This document shows positions 43,458 through 53,254 of a stretch of DNA of 64,000 nt, in pieces (within the stretch, counting starts at the first letter, position 1; each line of letters opens with the position of its first letter). The notes below the pieces were generated by a model. That model was not told the origin of the DNA and did no database searches. It worked only from the letters and a program-made list of their open reading frames with translations. This DNA is from Epidermidibacterium keratini (GTDB taxonomy: Bacteria; Actinomycetota; Actinomycetes; Mycobacteriales; Antricoccaceae), in the NCBI RefSeq assembly GCF_009834025.1, contig NZ_CP047156.1, positions 1,364,001 to 1,428,000 of the forward strand, in the 5' to 3' direction. The translations under genes and the position numbers were made by a program.

Positions 43458-44458
43458 CGGGTGAGGACGGCGAAGGCGATCAGCAGCAGGCACACGCCGA
43501 CGTGCACCCAGATCGACGCGGCCAGGATCGCCACGAACTCACGGATCGTGGCGCTCGGCACGAAGTAGCGGGCGGTCGGCGCGCCGATGACCTGCGCGCG
43601 CAGCCGGGCTTTGCGGTCGTACGTCGCCGCGCGGAAGGCGTGGTAGTCGTTGGTCACCACGACCGCGCGGAAGGTCGGCGTACGCGCCGCCATCAGCGCC
43701 TTGCTGAAGGCGAGGTTTTGCTGCGTCGTCCGTGAGGCGTCCTCGATGATGATCGCGTCGTCCGGTACGTCGTGCTCGCGCAGGTAGCGCGCCATCGCCA
43801 CGCCCTCGGGGATGTCCTCACCCGGTCCCTGGCCGCCGCTGACGACGATCTTCACATCGGGATTGGTACGACGCTCAGCCAGGAACGTCTCCCGCGCCGT
43901 ATCGAGGCGGCTGGCCAGCAGCGGCGGCACGCGCTCGCCCATCAGCCCGGAGCCCAGCGCGACCACGTAGTCGACGCCAGGCCGGTAGCCGACGCGGCGG
44001 TAGATCAGCGAGTAGGCGAAGTAGGCGACGAAGAGGAACCCGAAGTAGCCGACGATCATCGTCATCGCGACAAAGAGGCTCTGCACGATCCACGGCAGCT
44101 GCGGACGGCTGAGCACCAGCAGCGCAATGAGCAGGTAGCCAATGATCGCGCCACCGACGACCAGCGACAGCAAATTGGCGAGGCTCTTGCCTTCGCGGCG
44201 CAGCATCTGGACGCCGTTGATGATCAGGAAGATCGCCAGTATGGCGGCAAAAGCCGGCACCGCGAGCACCACCAGCATGAACGCGACCTCGGCGCCCACC
44301 GGCCGACGCTGCCCGGCCTCGACGAGCAGCGCGAGCCCGCCGAAGCAGAGCGCCAGCAGCAGATAGACGCCGTTGCGAGTACGCCGACGGTCACGCCAGA
44401 AGCCGTACGCAAAAAGCGCGGCAAAGACCGCCGCCGCGATCCCGAGGAACCACGTCAC
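43454..44458 (-). CDS. YdcF/SanA-family membrane protein (DUF218)
   Basis: 334 aa from GTG 44458. Several N-terminal hydrophobic segments (about 2-22, 29-46, 57-80, 93-118 and 125-152) precede a DUF218 domain: YVVALGSGLMGERVPPLLASRLDTA, IVVSGGQGPGEDIPEG, EDASRTTQQNLAF and VVTNDYHAFRAA. One more segment ends the protein. Relatives (ElyC, SanA) influence envelope integrity; catalysis is unproven. It lies 34 nt downstream of the aldolase gene and converges with PucR by 4 nt. Confidence 0.88.
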   Translation of the reverse strand: MTWFLGIAAAVFAALFAYGFWRDRRRTRNGVYLLLALCFGGLALLVEAGQRRPVGAEVAFMLVVLAVPAFAAILAIFLIINGVQMLRREGKSLANLLSLVVGGAIIGYLLIALLVLSRPQLPWIVQSLFVAMTMIVGYFGFLFVAYFAYSLIYRRVGYRPGVDYVVALGSGLMGERVPPLLASRLDTARETFLAERRTNPDVKIVVSGGQGPGEDIPEGVAMARYLREHDVPDDAIIIEDASRTTQQNLAFSKALMAARTPTFRAVVVTNDYHAFRAATYDRKARLRAQVIGAPTARYFVPSATIREFVAILAASIWVHVGVCLLLIAFAVLTR

Positions 44459-44492
44459 CGCTCGCGCCCCTTCGCCGCGACCGTGCGCGGCG

Positions 44493-45521
<1,029 letters not shown>

Positions 45522-45724
45522 GAGGGCTCCTTCGTCGGCGGTCACTGCACGTTAAGCGATGTCGTTGCCCCACATTATGGACGGTCGGCCCTGCGCGTTG
45601 GTACGTCGGTGGTGCCGTCTCGCGACGGAATTGAGCGCGCGAAGTTGTCCACAGGCCCGCGTGTCATCCACTTTGGTGCATTTGGGGCCGGCCTGATGTG
45701 GGTCGCGCTCGCCAGTCTGAGCGC

Positions 45725-46824
<1,100 letters not shown>

Positions 46825-46825
<1 letters not shown>

Positions 46826-47976
46826 TGAACCCGCGCTTTGCCGGCACCATCGAGGAAGTACGCCGCGAGCTCGCTGCCGACCCCGAGCGCGCGACGCCTG
46901 AGCAGATCGCCGACCTCGTGCGATCGCACACGCATGGGCTGATCAGCGACCGAGACCTCTACGACGTACTCAGCGCGACGCACGCGGAGGTGGGCGGCGC
47001 GGGGCCGCTAGAGCCGCTGCTCGGCGACCCACAGGTGACCGACGTACTCGTCAACGGACCGCGTTCGGTCTGGGTCGACCGAGGCGCCGGACTCGAGCGC
47101 ACGTCGGTCGACCTCGGCGACGACGACGCCGTGCGGACGCTCGCCCAACGCCTCGCCGCCCGCGCAGGGCGGCGGCTCGATGGCGCAAATCCGTGGGTTG
47201 ACGTCACGCTGCCCGACGGCGGCCGGCTGCATGCCGTCATCTCCCCGATCAGCTCGGCTGGAGCGCTGATCTCGGTGCGCACCATGCGCCGTCGCCAGCT
47301 CGGCCTCGACGCACTCGTGGCCGGCGGGCTGCCTGCAGAGGTCGTCGATCTGCTCGTCGAGATCGTGCGCTCGCGCCTGTCGTTTCTGGTGTGCGGCGGC
47401 ACCGGCTCGGGCAAGACGACGCTGCTGTCGATGTTGCTGGAGTACGCCGATCCGGCCGAACGCGTGCTCGTGGTCGAAGACGCCGACGAGCTGCGTCCGG
47501 ATCATCCGCACACCGTCAAGCTGCTGTCGCGCCCACCCAATATCGAAGGCAGTGGCGAGATCACCCTGCGTACGTTGGTCCGCCAGTCGCTGCGGATGCG
47601 CCCGGACCGGGTCGTCGTCGGCGAGGTGCGCGGCCCGGAGATCGTCGAGCTGCTGATGGCGCTCAACACCGGACATCGCGGCGGTGCGGGCACGATCCAC
47701 GCCAACGGCGTCCACGACGTGCCGGCGCGCATCGTCGCGCTCGCCTCGCTCGCTGACCTGTCGCCGGCTGCAGTCACGGTTCAGATGAGCGCGGCGCTTG
47801 ACGTGCTGGTGCACGTCGACCGCGGACCGGACGGAGTACGCCGGGTCGCTGAGATCGCGGTTATTGCTGAAGAACACGGCCGACCGCTCGTGCGCACGGT
47901 GTGGGATCTGCGGGACGGGTTCACCGCTGATGCCGCGCTGCTCGATGCCCGGCTCACTGGGGGTATCGGCTCGTGA
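46825..47976 (+). CDS. tadA: TadA/CpaF-family secretion ATPase
   Basis: 383 aa from ATG 46825 (GTG 46822 is in frame and would overlap the ssdA stop). A hexameric type II/IV ATPase powering Flp pilus assembly. Walker A FLVCGGTGSGKTTLL (about residue 190), Asp box VLVVEDADELRPDHPHT and Walker B/His box RPDRVVVGEVRGPEIVELLMALNTGHRGGAGTIHAN are all intact. Like many actinobacterial TadA proteins it is shorter than the proteobacterial ones. Confidence 0.93.
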
Positions 47977-48872
47977 CGGCGGCGAGCCAGGCTTGGGCGC
48001 TGGGTGGTTCGCGGATGGGGGCTCTCGGCGACAGCCAGCTGTGGACTCTCAGCGACAACCGGATGTGGGCCCTCGTCGCGGCGCTCGGCGCGTGCGCGAT
48101 CGCTCTCTGGCCGGGGCGCACGGTCCGGGCAGCGGCCCGTCGTCCGAGAGCACGCTCGCTGCTCTCCACAGCGCGGCTGACCCGACCGCACACCAAGCGC
48201 GCCGCGATCGTCGCCGGTGCTGGGCTCGGAGCCGCGGGCGGCCTGTTTGCCGGGCCGCTGCCGGCGCTCGCCCTCGCCATCGCGGGATCGACCGCGGCAC
48301 AGGCGATCTTCGGCGCCCTGCAGGCACGGTCCCTCGGCGCTCGCCGCGCGGCAGACGTCGAGACGTTGCAGTCGCTGGCCGACGAGCTACGGGCCGGGCA
48401 AGACATCGCGGCAGCGATGACGGTCGCCGGTGACTCTGCAGACAGCGCGCTCGCCCCGGGACTTCGGGCGGCAGGTGCCGCCGTCCGGTTCGGCGCCGAC
48501 CCGGGACCGCTGCTCACCACCGAGTCCGACAGCCCGCACGCCACCCGACTTGCGGCGCTCTACTCGCTCGCGCAGGCGCGCGGCGTACCCCTCGCCGACG
48601 CCGTCGACGACCTGGCCGCCCTGGGACGCGCCCAGCTTGCCGCAGAACGCCGCATGCGTTCCCTGCTGGCCGGCCCCAACGCGACCGCAGTGCTGCTCTG
48701 CCTGCTGCCGGTCTTCGGTTTGGTGATGGGCGAGGCGATCGGCGCGTCGCCGATCGCCTACCTGACCGGCTCGATCGGCGGCGGCCTCGTGTTGATCGCC
48801 GGGGTCGTGCTCGCCAGCGTCGGCGCGCTCTGGACCCAGGCGCTGGTCGCTCGCGCGCGAGGTGCCGGATGA
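47973..48872 (+). CDS. tadB: TadB-like type II secretion F-domain membrane protein
   Basis: 299 aa, GTGA overlap with tadA. Hydrophobic segments around residues 25-45, 70-100 and in the C-terminal fifth (ATAVLLCLLPVFGLVMGEAIG and GLVLIAGVVLASVGALWTQ) flank the cytosolic F domain (LQSLADELRAGQDIAAAMTVAG, RGVPLADAVDDLAALGRAQLAAERR). It would form the inner-membrane platform for the Flp pilus together with TadC. Confidence 0.87.
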   Translation: MTAASQAWALGGSRMGALGDSQLWTLSDNRMWALVAALGACAIALWPGRTVRAAARRPRARSLLSTARLTRPHTKRAAIVAGAGLGAAGGLFAGPLPALALAIAGSTAAQAIFGALQARSLGARRAADVETLQSLADELRAGQDIAAAMTVAGDSADSALAPGLRAAGAAVRFGADPGPLLTTESDSPHATRLAALYSLAQARGVPLADAVDDLAALGRAQLAAERRMRSLLAGPNATAVLLCLLPVFGLVMGEAIGASPIAYLTGSIGGGLVLIAGVVLASVGALWTQALVARARGAG

Positions 48873-49579
48873 GTGCCGTCGCGTTGTTCTTGCTCGGGGC
48901 GGCCCTGTGGGCGCTGCCCGGCGTACGTCGCACCGCGCTCCCGCTCGGCCCCTCGCTGCCTGTCGCGACACGGTCCTCACGGTCGCGCTCGATACCCAAA
49001 CCCATGCTGGCAGGACTGCTCGGACTCGCCGTCGCACTCACTGTCGGCGGGACCGGCGGTGCGGTGGCGGGGACGGTCGCGGCCGCGATTGCACTTTTGT
49101 TGCTTCGGCGCAGTGCGTCGGCAGCCGCCGCGCAGGCCGCGCGCGACCAGCCGGATCTCGATGGCGCGCTCACTGTGGCAGCGCTGCTGCTGCGGTCGGG
49201 TTCGCCGCCGGCGCAGGCGATGGTCGATGCCACTCGCGTATTTCCTATCCCGGCAGCAGCCACGTTTGCCAAGACTCAACGGCTCATCGCCCTCGGTCAC
49301 CCACCGGTGCGCGCCTGGCAAGAGGCGGCGCGCGACTCCGCCATCCGGCCCATCGCGTCGGCGGCGGTGCGGTCGAGCGCGTCGGGCGCAGCGCTCGCCG
49401 AGGCGTGGAGCGCACTCGCTCGCCAGGCACGTGCCGATCGCGAGTCACGCGCCGAGGTGCGCGCCCAACGCACCGGGATCGCCGTACTCGCCCCGCTCGG
49501 GCTGTGCTTCCTCCCGGCCTTTGTGTGTATTGGCGTCGTCCCGATCGTCGTCGGGCTGGCCGGCGACATCTTCGGCTGA
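48869..49579 (+). CDS. tadC: TadC-like type II secretion F-domain membrane protein
   Basis: 236 aa, ATGA overlap with tadB. A compact protein with N-terminal hydrophobic stretches (VALFLLGAALWALPG; MLAGLLGLAVALTVGGTGGAVAG), the F domain (DLDGALTVAALLLRSGSPPAQAM ... ADRESRAEVRAQ) and a C-terminal membrane helix (LAPLGLCFLPAFVCIGVVPIVVGL). Pairs with TadB as the pilus platform. Confidence 0.87.
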   Translation: MSAVALFLLGAALWALPGVRRTALPLGPSLPVATRSSRSRSIPKPMLAGLLGLAVALTVGGTGGAVAGTVAAAIALLLLRRSASAAAAQAARDQPDLDGALTVAALLLRSGSPPAQAMVDATRVFPIPAAATFAKTQRLIALGHPPVRAWQEAARDSAIRPIASAAVRSSASGAALAEAWSALARQARADRESRAEVRAQRTGIAVLAPLGLCFLPAFVCIGVVPIVVGLAGDIFG

Positions 49580-49644
49580 ACCGCTTGAGCGGGCCACCAC
49601 TTGTCCTATCCACCATTCCTATCCATTACCGAAAGGGGCACCAC

Positions 49645-49884
49645 ATGACACAGCGAATGCTCGCCTGGTCACGCCGGATCCGGCACGTCTACCTGCTACT
49701 GGTCGGCGTACTGCTCGCGCCACTTCGCGGCCGGCACCGGGAGGCGGGGATGACCACGGCCGAGTACGCCGTCGGGACGATCGCAGCAGCGGCGTTTGCC
49801 GCGATCCTCTACCAGGTCGTCACCGGCGACTCGATCGTCAGTGCACTTGGAAACCTGATCGCCAGGGCGCTGGCGTCGCTATGA
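49645..49884 (+). CDS. DUF4244 protein, Flp-type pilin candidate
   Basis: 79 aa, with GAAAGGGG 5 nt before the ATG. A basic N-terminus of about 35 residues ends GRHREAGMTTAEYAVGTIAAAAFAAIL, a Flp/DUF4244 layout in which a prepilin peptidase would cut after a glycine before MTTAEYA, leaving a hydrophobic helix that packs into a pilus. It lies 65 nt after tadC behind a small hairpin (CCGCT-TG-AGCGG at 49582-49593), which could raise its expression relative to the upstream genes. It corresponds in position to Rv3656c. Confidence 0.88.
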   Translation: MTQRMLAWSRRIRHVYLLLVGVLLAPLRGRHREAGMTTAEYAVGTIAAAAFAAILYQVVTGDSIVSALGNLIARALASL

Positions 49885-49901
49885 CCCGGCGGCAACGGTG
49901 A
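49881..49901 (+). other. Six-codon mini-ORF bridging the pilin stop and the TadE start
   Basis: ATG 49881 overlaps the pilin TGA (ATGA), reads MTRRQR and stops at TGA 49899-49901, which overlaps the GTG start of the next gene. It would pass terminating ribosomes on to the TadE gene in another frame. TadE itself starts VTRRWR, so the mini-ORF looks like a short duplication of the TadE start. Confidence 0.5.
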
Positions 49902-50284
49902 CCAGGCGCTGGCGGCGCGAGCACGGGATGGTGACCGCCGAGCTGGCGGTCGCCATCCCGGCGGCGGTGTTCGTAGTCGCCGCGCTCGTGGCGGGCGTGG
50001 TCGGCGTCGGCGGACAGCTGCGGTGCATCGACGCCGCCCGCGAGGCCGCTCGAGCCGCAGCACGCGGTGAGTCTGACGCAGTGGTGCAGCAGATCGCAGC
50101 CGAGGTCGCGCCCGACGGTGCGACGGTCACGATCAGCGGCGGCGACGACACCGTGACCGTGGTGGTGCGAGCGACGTACTCACCGCTCGGTGGCCGGCTG
50201 GGTGAGTTCACGTTGGTCGGTGAGGCGACCGCACGCCGTGAGCCGACCGCCGGTGGCGGCGCGGACGAAGGGCCAGCACCGTGA
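49898..50284 (+). CDS. tadE: TadE-family pseudopilin
   Basis: 128 aa from GTG 49898. After a basic start (WRREHGM), VTAELAVAIPAAVFVVAALVAGVVGVGGQL forms the TadE hydrophobic helix with the typical ExA element. The remainder is an extracytoplasmic domain with CIDAAREAARAAARGE. A minor pilin-like protein for the Flp pilus, equivalent to Rv3655c. Confidence 0.87.
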   Translation: MTRRWRREHGMVTAELAVAIPAAVFVVAALVAGVVGVGGQLRCIDAAREAARAAARGESDAVVQQIAAEVAPDGATVTISGGDDTVTVVVRATYSPLGGRLGEFTLVGEATARREPTAGGGADEGPAP

Positions 50285-50853
50285 CTGCCCTCGACACCCA
50301 AGCCGACGATCCGGTGTCGGCAGCACAGTTTGCCGACAACCCGATCCCGACGTGGCCGGCAATACCACCGCTGCCGCCGGACAAGAGGTGGCTGCTCACG
50401 CCGGTGCACGTCGTCGACGCGCCCTGGCCGGTCGCCGAGCCTCCGGACTCCGGCGAGTTGCGGCAGCCGACGAAGAGGCCTCGACGTGGCGTCATCGACG
50501 ACGAGCGCGGGAGCTCGACGGTGATCGTTGCCGGTTTGATCGCGCTGCTGTGCATCGTCGGGGTTGCGGTCCTGACGATCGGGATGGCGCGCGCGGCGCG
50601 GCATCAGGCCGATGCCGCAGCGGACCTTGCGGCGTTGGCGGCGGCGAGCGCACTGCTCGACGGATCGGCCGAGCCGTGCACTGCGGCAAACGAGGTGGCG
50701 GCACGCAACGGCGCCACCTTGGCTGGCTGCGCGATCGAGGGTCAGACCGTGCGAGTCAACGTGACTGTTGCGGTCAATCTTGGGAGGTGGGGTATCGGAC
50801 AAGCAGGAGCGCGCGCCCGCGCAGGTCCCGTCGACGTCATGCCGACTGGCTAG
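50281..50853 (+). CDS. Rv3654c-family TadE/TadG-like protein
   Basis: 190 aa, GTGA overlap with tadE. A proline-rich N-terminus of about 75 residues precedes DERGSSTVIVAGLIALLCIVGVAVLTIGMA, the single helix of the Rv3654c/TadG-like group, followed by RAARHQADAAADLAALAAASALL and a cysteine pair (EPCTAAN, LAGCAIEG). Family members normally begin at DERGS, so the N-terminal extension is unusual; a start nearer 50500 is possible. Last gene of the tad operon. Confidence 0.82.
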   Translation: MTALDTQADDPVSAAQFADNPIPTWPAIPPLPPDKRWLLTPVHVVDAPWPVAEPPDSGELRQPTKRPRRGVIDDERGSSTVIVAGLIALLCIVGVAVLTIGMARAARHQADAAADLAALAAASALLDGSAEPCTAANEVAARNGATLAGCAIEGQTVRVNVTVAVNLGRWGIGQAGARARAGPVDVMPTG

Positions 50854-50907
50854 CCGATTCAACCGGCCTTGAGCTGCGAACAGCCACCGTGCCGGCCTGT
50901 CCGCTCA

Positions 50908-51297
50908 TCAAGCGAGCGCTGCCTCTACGTCAGTCGCTGCGAAGTCGTCGCCGACGTAGAGCAACGGTTCGCCGCTCAGCACAGACAGCGCATACGCGAA
51001 GCAGTCGCCGAAGTTGAGCTTCGCGGGGTGGCCGCTGCCGCGGCCGAAGCGCCGATAGGCCGAGCGAGCAACGTGAGCCTGCTCGGCGGTTACCGGCTCA
51101 AGATCAATGCCCATCGACTCGATCGTGTTGCCGAAGCCATCGCGATCCAAGCCGGATCGGCTGTCCACAACGATCGCAGCTTCCAGCCAGTTGGCGACCG
51201 ACATCCGCGATGGCGCATCCAGCAGCGCTTGTGCGATCCGTTCCCATCCGTCCTCGCGCTGGAGCACCGCGAGGACGGCAGAAGCGTCGACGATCAC
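50908..51297 (-). CDS. vapC: VapC-type PIN-domain toxin
   Basis: 129 aa, overlapping vapB by 4 nt. PIN-fold nuclease: the conserved acidic residues are in MIVDASAVLAVL (first Asp), ANWLEA (Glu), LNFGDCFAYAL (Asp) and YVGDDFAATD (Asp). It cleaves RNA, typically tRNA or rRNA, when not bound by VapB. It belongs to the VapC group paired with a Rv0623/PSK-type antitoxin. The pair is inserted between the tad operon and a GMC gene. Confidence 0.92.
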   Translation of the reverse strand: MIVDASAVLAVLQREDGWERIAQALLDAPSRMSVANWLEAAIVVDSRSGLDRDGFGNTIESMGIDLEPVTAEQAHVARSAYRRFGRGSGHPAKLNFGDCFAYALSVLSGEPLLYVGDDFAATDVEAALA

Positions 51298-51560
51298 CTC
51301 GGCAGCCCGGTCGACTCGTCATAAAGGTCGGCGATTTCTCGCGGGGCCGTGGTCGCAACCGGGGCCGCGAGAAACTGGGCGCTGAACTCCATGATCCGTG
51401 CGAGTCGCCGTTCCCTATCGGCCTGATCGGGATCCACGCCGCGCTCACGAAGCAGCAACACGAGAGCTTCCTCTATCGCGCTTGTCAGCGTCCCGCCTGT
51501 TACGCGAGCGGCCTCGCGCGCAAGGTCATGGACTCGATCGTTCTTGATGTTCAGGCTCAT
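51294..51560 (-). CDS. vapB: VapB-type antitoxin
   Basis: 88 aa from ATG 51560. MSLNIKNDRVHDLAREAARVTG is the Rv0623-type ribbon-helix-helix DNA-binding N-terminus, and the C-terminal half (RIMEFSAQFLAAP ... DLYDESTGLPR) would wrap the toxin. The start codon is exactly 6 nt after a TAGAAT -10 box with a palindromic operator overlapping it, so the pair is leaderless and autoregulated. Confidence 0.9.
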   Translation of the reverse strand: MSLNIKNDRVHDLAREAARVTGGTLTSAIEEALVLLLRERGVDPDQADRERRLARIMEFSAQFLAAPVATTAPREIADLYDESTGLPR

Positions 51561-51566
51561 GGTTGC

Positions 51567-51583
51567 ATTCTACCAATTGGTAG
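51567..51583 (-). promoter_or_regulatory. vapBC promoter and operator
   Basis: -10 box TAGAAT occupies 51572-51567 on the minus strand, 6 nt from the vapB ATG. The perfect palindrome CTACCAATTGGTAG (51570-51583) overlaps its upstream part, so VapBC bound there would block RNA polymerase. Confidence 0.75.
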
Positions 51584-51616
51584 CGGTGTAACTCTACCTT
51601 CGCGATTCGCGGCAAT

Positions 51617-53254
51617 CTAATTTGCGTCGGCGCGGATCAGCTCGGCCATCCGTTCACCCACGAGTACGGCGCTCGCAGCTGGCCCGCGGCTCGGCGCGAA
51701 CGGCAGGATCGACGTGTCTCCGACACGCAACCCGTCGATGCCGTGCACCCGCCCATAACCGTCGACGACAGCACCGGCCTCCGGGTCTGCGCCCATGGCA
51801 CACGATCCGCACGCGTGGATGGCCGTCGCCAGGTGCGTCCGCGCCCACGCGTCCAGCGCCGCGTCATCCTCAAGCGTCGAGCCATCCAGGTCAGTCACCG
51901 AACCCAGCAGCTCGCCGAACGCCGGCGAGCGCAGCAGCTGCACGCCGGCCCGTACGGCCTCACGCATCCGCCTGCGATCATCGACCTGCTCGAGGTAGTG
52001 GTAGTCCAGGCGCGGCGCGACGCTCGGGTCAGCGCTCGTGACCGTGATACTCCCCCGCGACTGCGCCCGCTGCACGGCCGCAATCACGGCCAGCTCGTGC
52101 TTGTGCGCGAGCTGAGATGCGGTGCGCCGCAGCGACATTCCGGCGATCGAGCGCACCGCGGCGACCGGACGTGCAGCGAGCCGGCGCAGTCCGGCGTACT
52201 CGCCGCCGCCGATGCCCAGCAAGGCCGAGGTCGGGCGCAGCAGCGGCATGAGCTCAAGATCGCCGTCGGCCGTCGAGTCAGTCGAGTTGAAGTTGAGCGC
52301 CGCCTCCAGGGCCGTCGCCGGTCGCGGCAACCGAGCCCCGCGACGGGTCGTCCACTGCACAAACACCTCGGGGTGATCGCTGAAGCCCTTGCCAACGCCA
52401 GGCAGCCCCACCACAACCTCGATCCCCGCAGCCACCAGCTCCTCCGGTGGCCCCAGCCCCGACAGCGCGAGCAGGTGCGGGCTGCCGATCGCCCCCGCGC
52501 TCAGCACCACCTCATCGGCCCAGAGACTCTCGCCGCCGACCAGCTCGACACCCGCGGCCCGCGTCCCACGCAGCAGCACCCGGCGCACCTGCGCCTCGCC
52601 GCGCACCGCCAGGTTCGGCCGATCGAGATTCGGATAGAGATACGCCATCGCGGTGTTGACCCGGCGTCCGTCGGCGACGTTCATCGGCACCATGCCCACA
52701 CCGGGGCGCTGCTCGCCGTTCTTGTCGGTCTCATCGACAAAACCGAGCTCGCGGCTAGCGGCAGCAAACGCCGCAGTGATGGGGTGCTGATCGCTCTCGG
52801 CACGGCGCACGATCGGCAGCGGGCCGTGAACGCCGTGCCCCGAGAGCCCACCGAAGTCGAGGTCTCGTTCGGCGCGTTCCATCGCCGGCAGGCACTCGTC
52901 GTAGGACCACTGAACACCGGCGAGTGCGGCGTACTCGTCGAGGTCGGCGCGGCGCGGGCGCACATAGTAGGCGCCGTTGAGCGCGGTCGATCCGCCGGCG
53001 ATCCGGCCGCGCGCCACCGTGTAGGCCAGCTCCGGGGTGAGCTGCGCGAGGTAGGACCAGTTGTTGGGGTGCCCGGGTACGGCGCCGGCGAGCGAGGCCG
53101 GGTCGAGCAGTTCCCGCGGGAACGCCGCGACGCTCCCCGGCACCGGGCCGGCCTCCAGCAGCAACACCCGACACGAAGGGTCTTCGCTCAGCCGGGCCGC
53201 GAGCGGCGCCCCGGAGCCGCCGGCGCCGACCACGATCACGTCGTACCCGGTCAC
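51617..53254 (-). CDS. GMC-family flavin oxidoreductase
   Basis: 545 aa from GTG 53254, overlapping the helicase stop by 4 nt. FAD-binding VIVVGAGGSGAPLAARLSED with LLLEAGP; RGRIAGGSTALNGAYYVRPR; the SAGAIGSPHLLALSG signature; and the active-site HACGSCAMG near the C-terminus followed by DTSILPF. GMC enzymes oxidise alcohols (choline, sugars, aryl alcohols). The N-terminal motif order also resembles MftG, the GMC protein of mycofactocin systems, but no other mft genes are here, so the substrate is left open. Confidence 0.88.
   Translation of the reverse strand: MTGYDVIVVGAGGSGAPLAARLSEDPSCRVLLLEAGPVPGSVAAFPRELLDPASLAGAVPGHPNNWSYLAQLTPELAYTVARGRIAGGSTALNGAYYVRPRRADLDEYAALAGVQWSYDECLPAMERAERDLDFGGLSGHGVHGPLPIVRRAESDQHPITAAFAAASRELGFVDETDKNGEQRPGVGMVPMNVADGRRVNTAMAYLYPNLDRPNLAVRGEAQVRRVLLRGTRAAGVELVGGESLWADEVVLSAGAIGSPHLLALSGLGPPEELVAAGIEVVVGLPGVGKGFSDHPEVFVQWTTRRGARLPRPATALEAALNFNSTDSTADGDLELMPLLRPTSALLGIGGGEYAGLRRLAARPVAAVRSIAGMSLRRTASQLAHKHELAVIAAVQRAQSRGSITVTSADPSVAPRLDYHYLEQVDDRRRMREAVRAGVQLLRSPAFGELLGSVTDLDGSTLEDDAALDAWARTHLATAIHACGSCAMGADPEAGAVVDGYGRVHGIDGLRVGDTSILPFAPSRGPAASAVLVGERMAELIRADAN

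Noticed and set aside
51617-53254. Assigning the GMC protein as MftG of a mycofactocin system
   Set aside because: Some motif order is similar, but no mftABCDEF genes are in the window.
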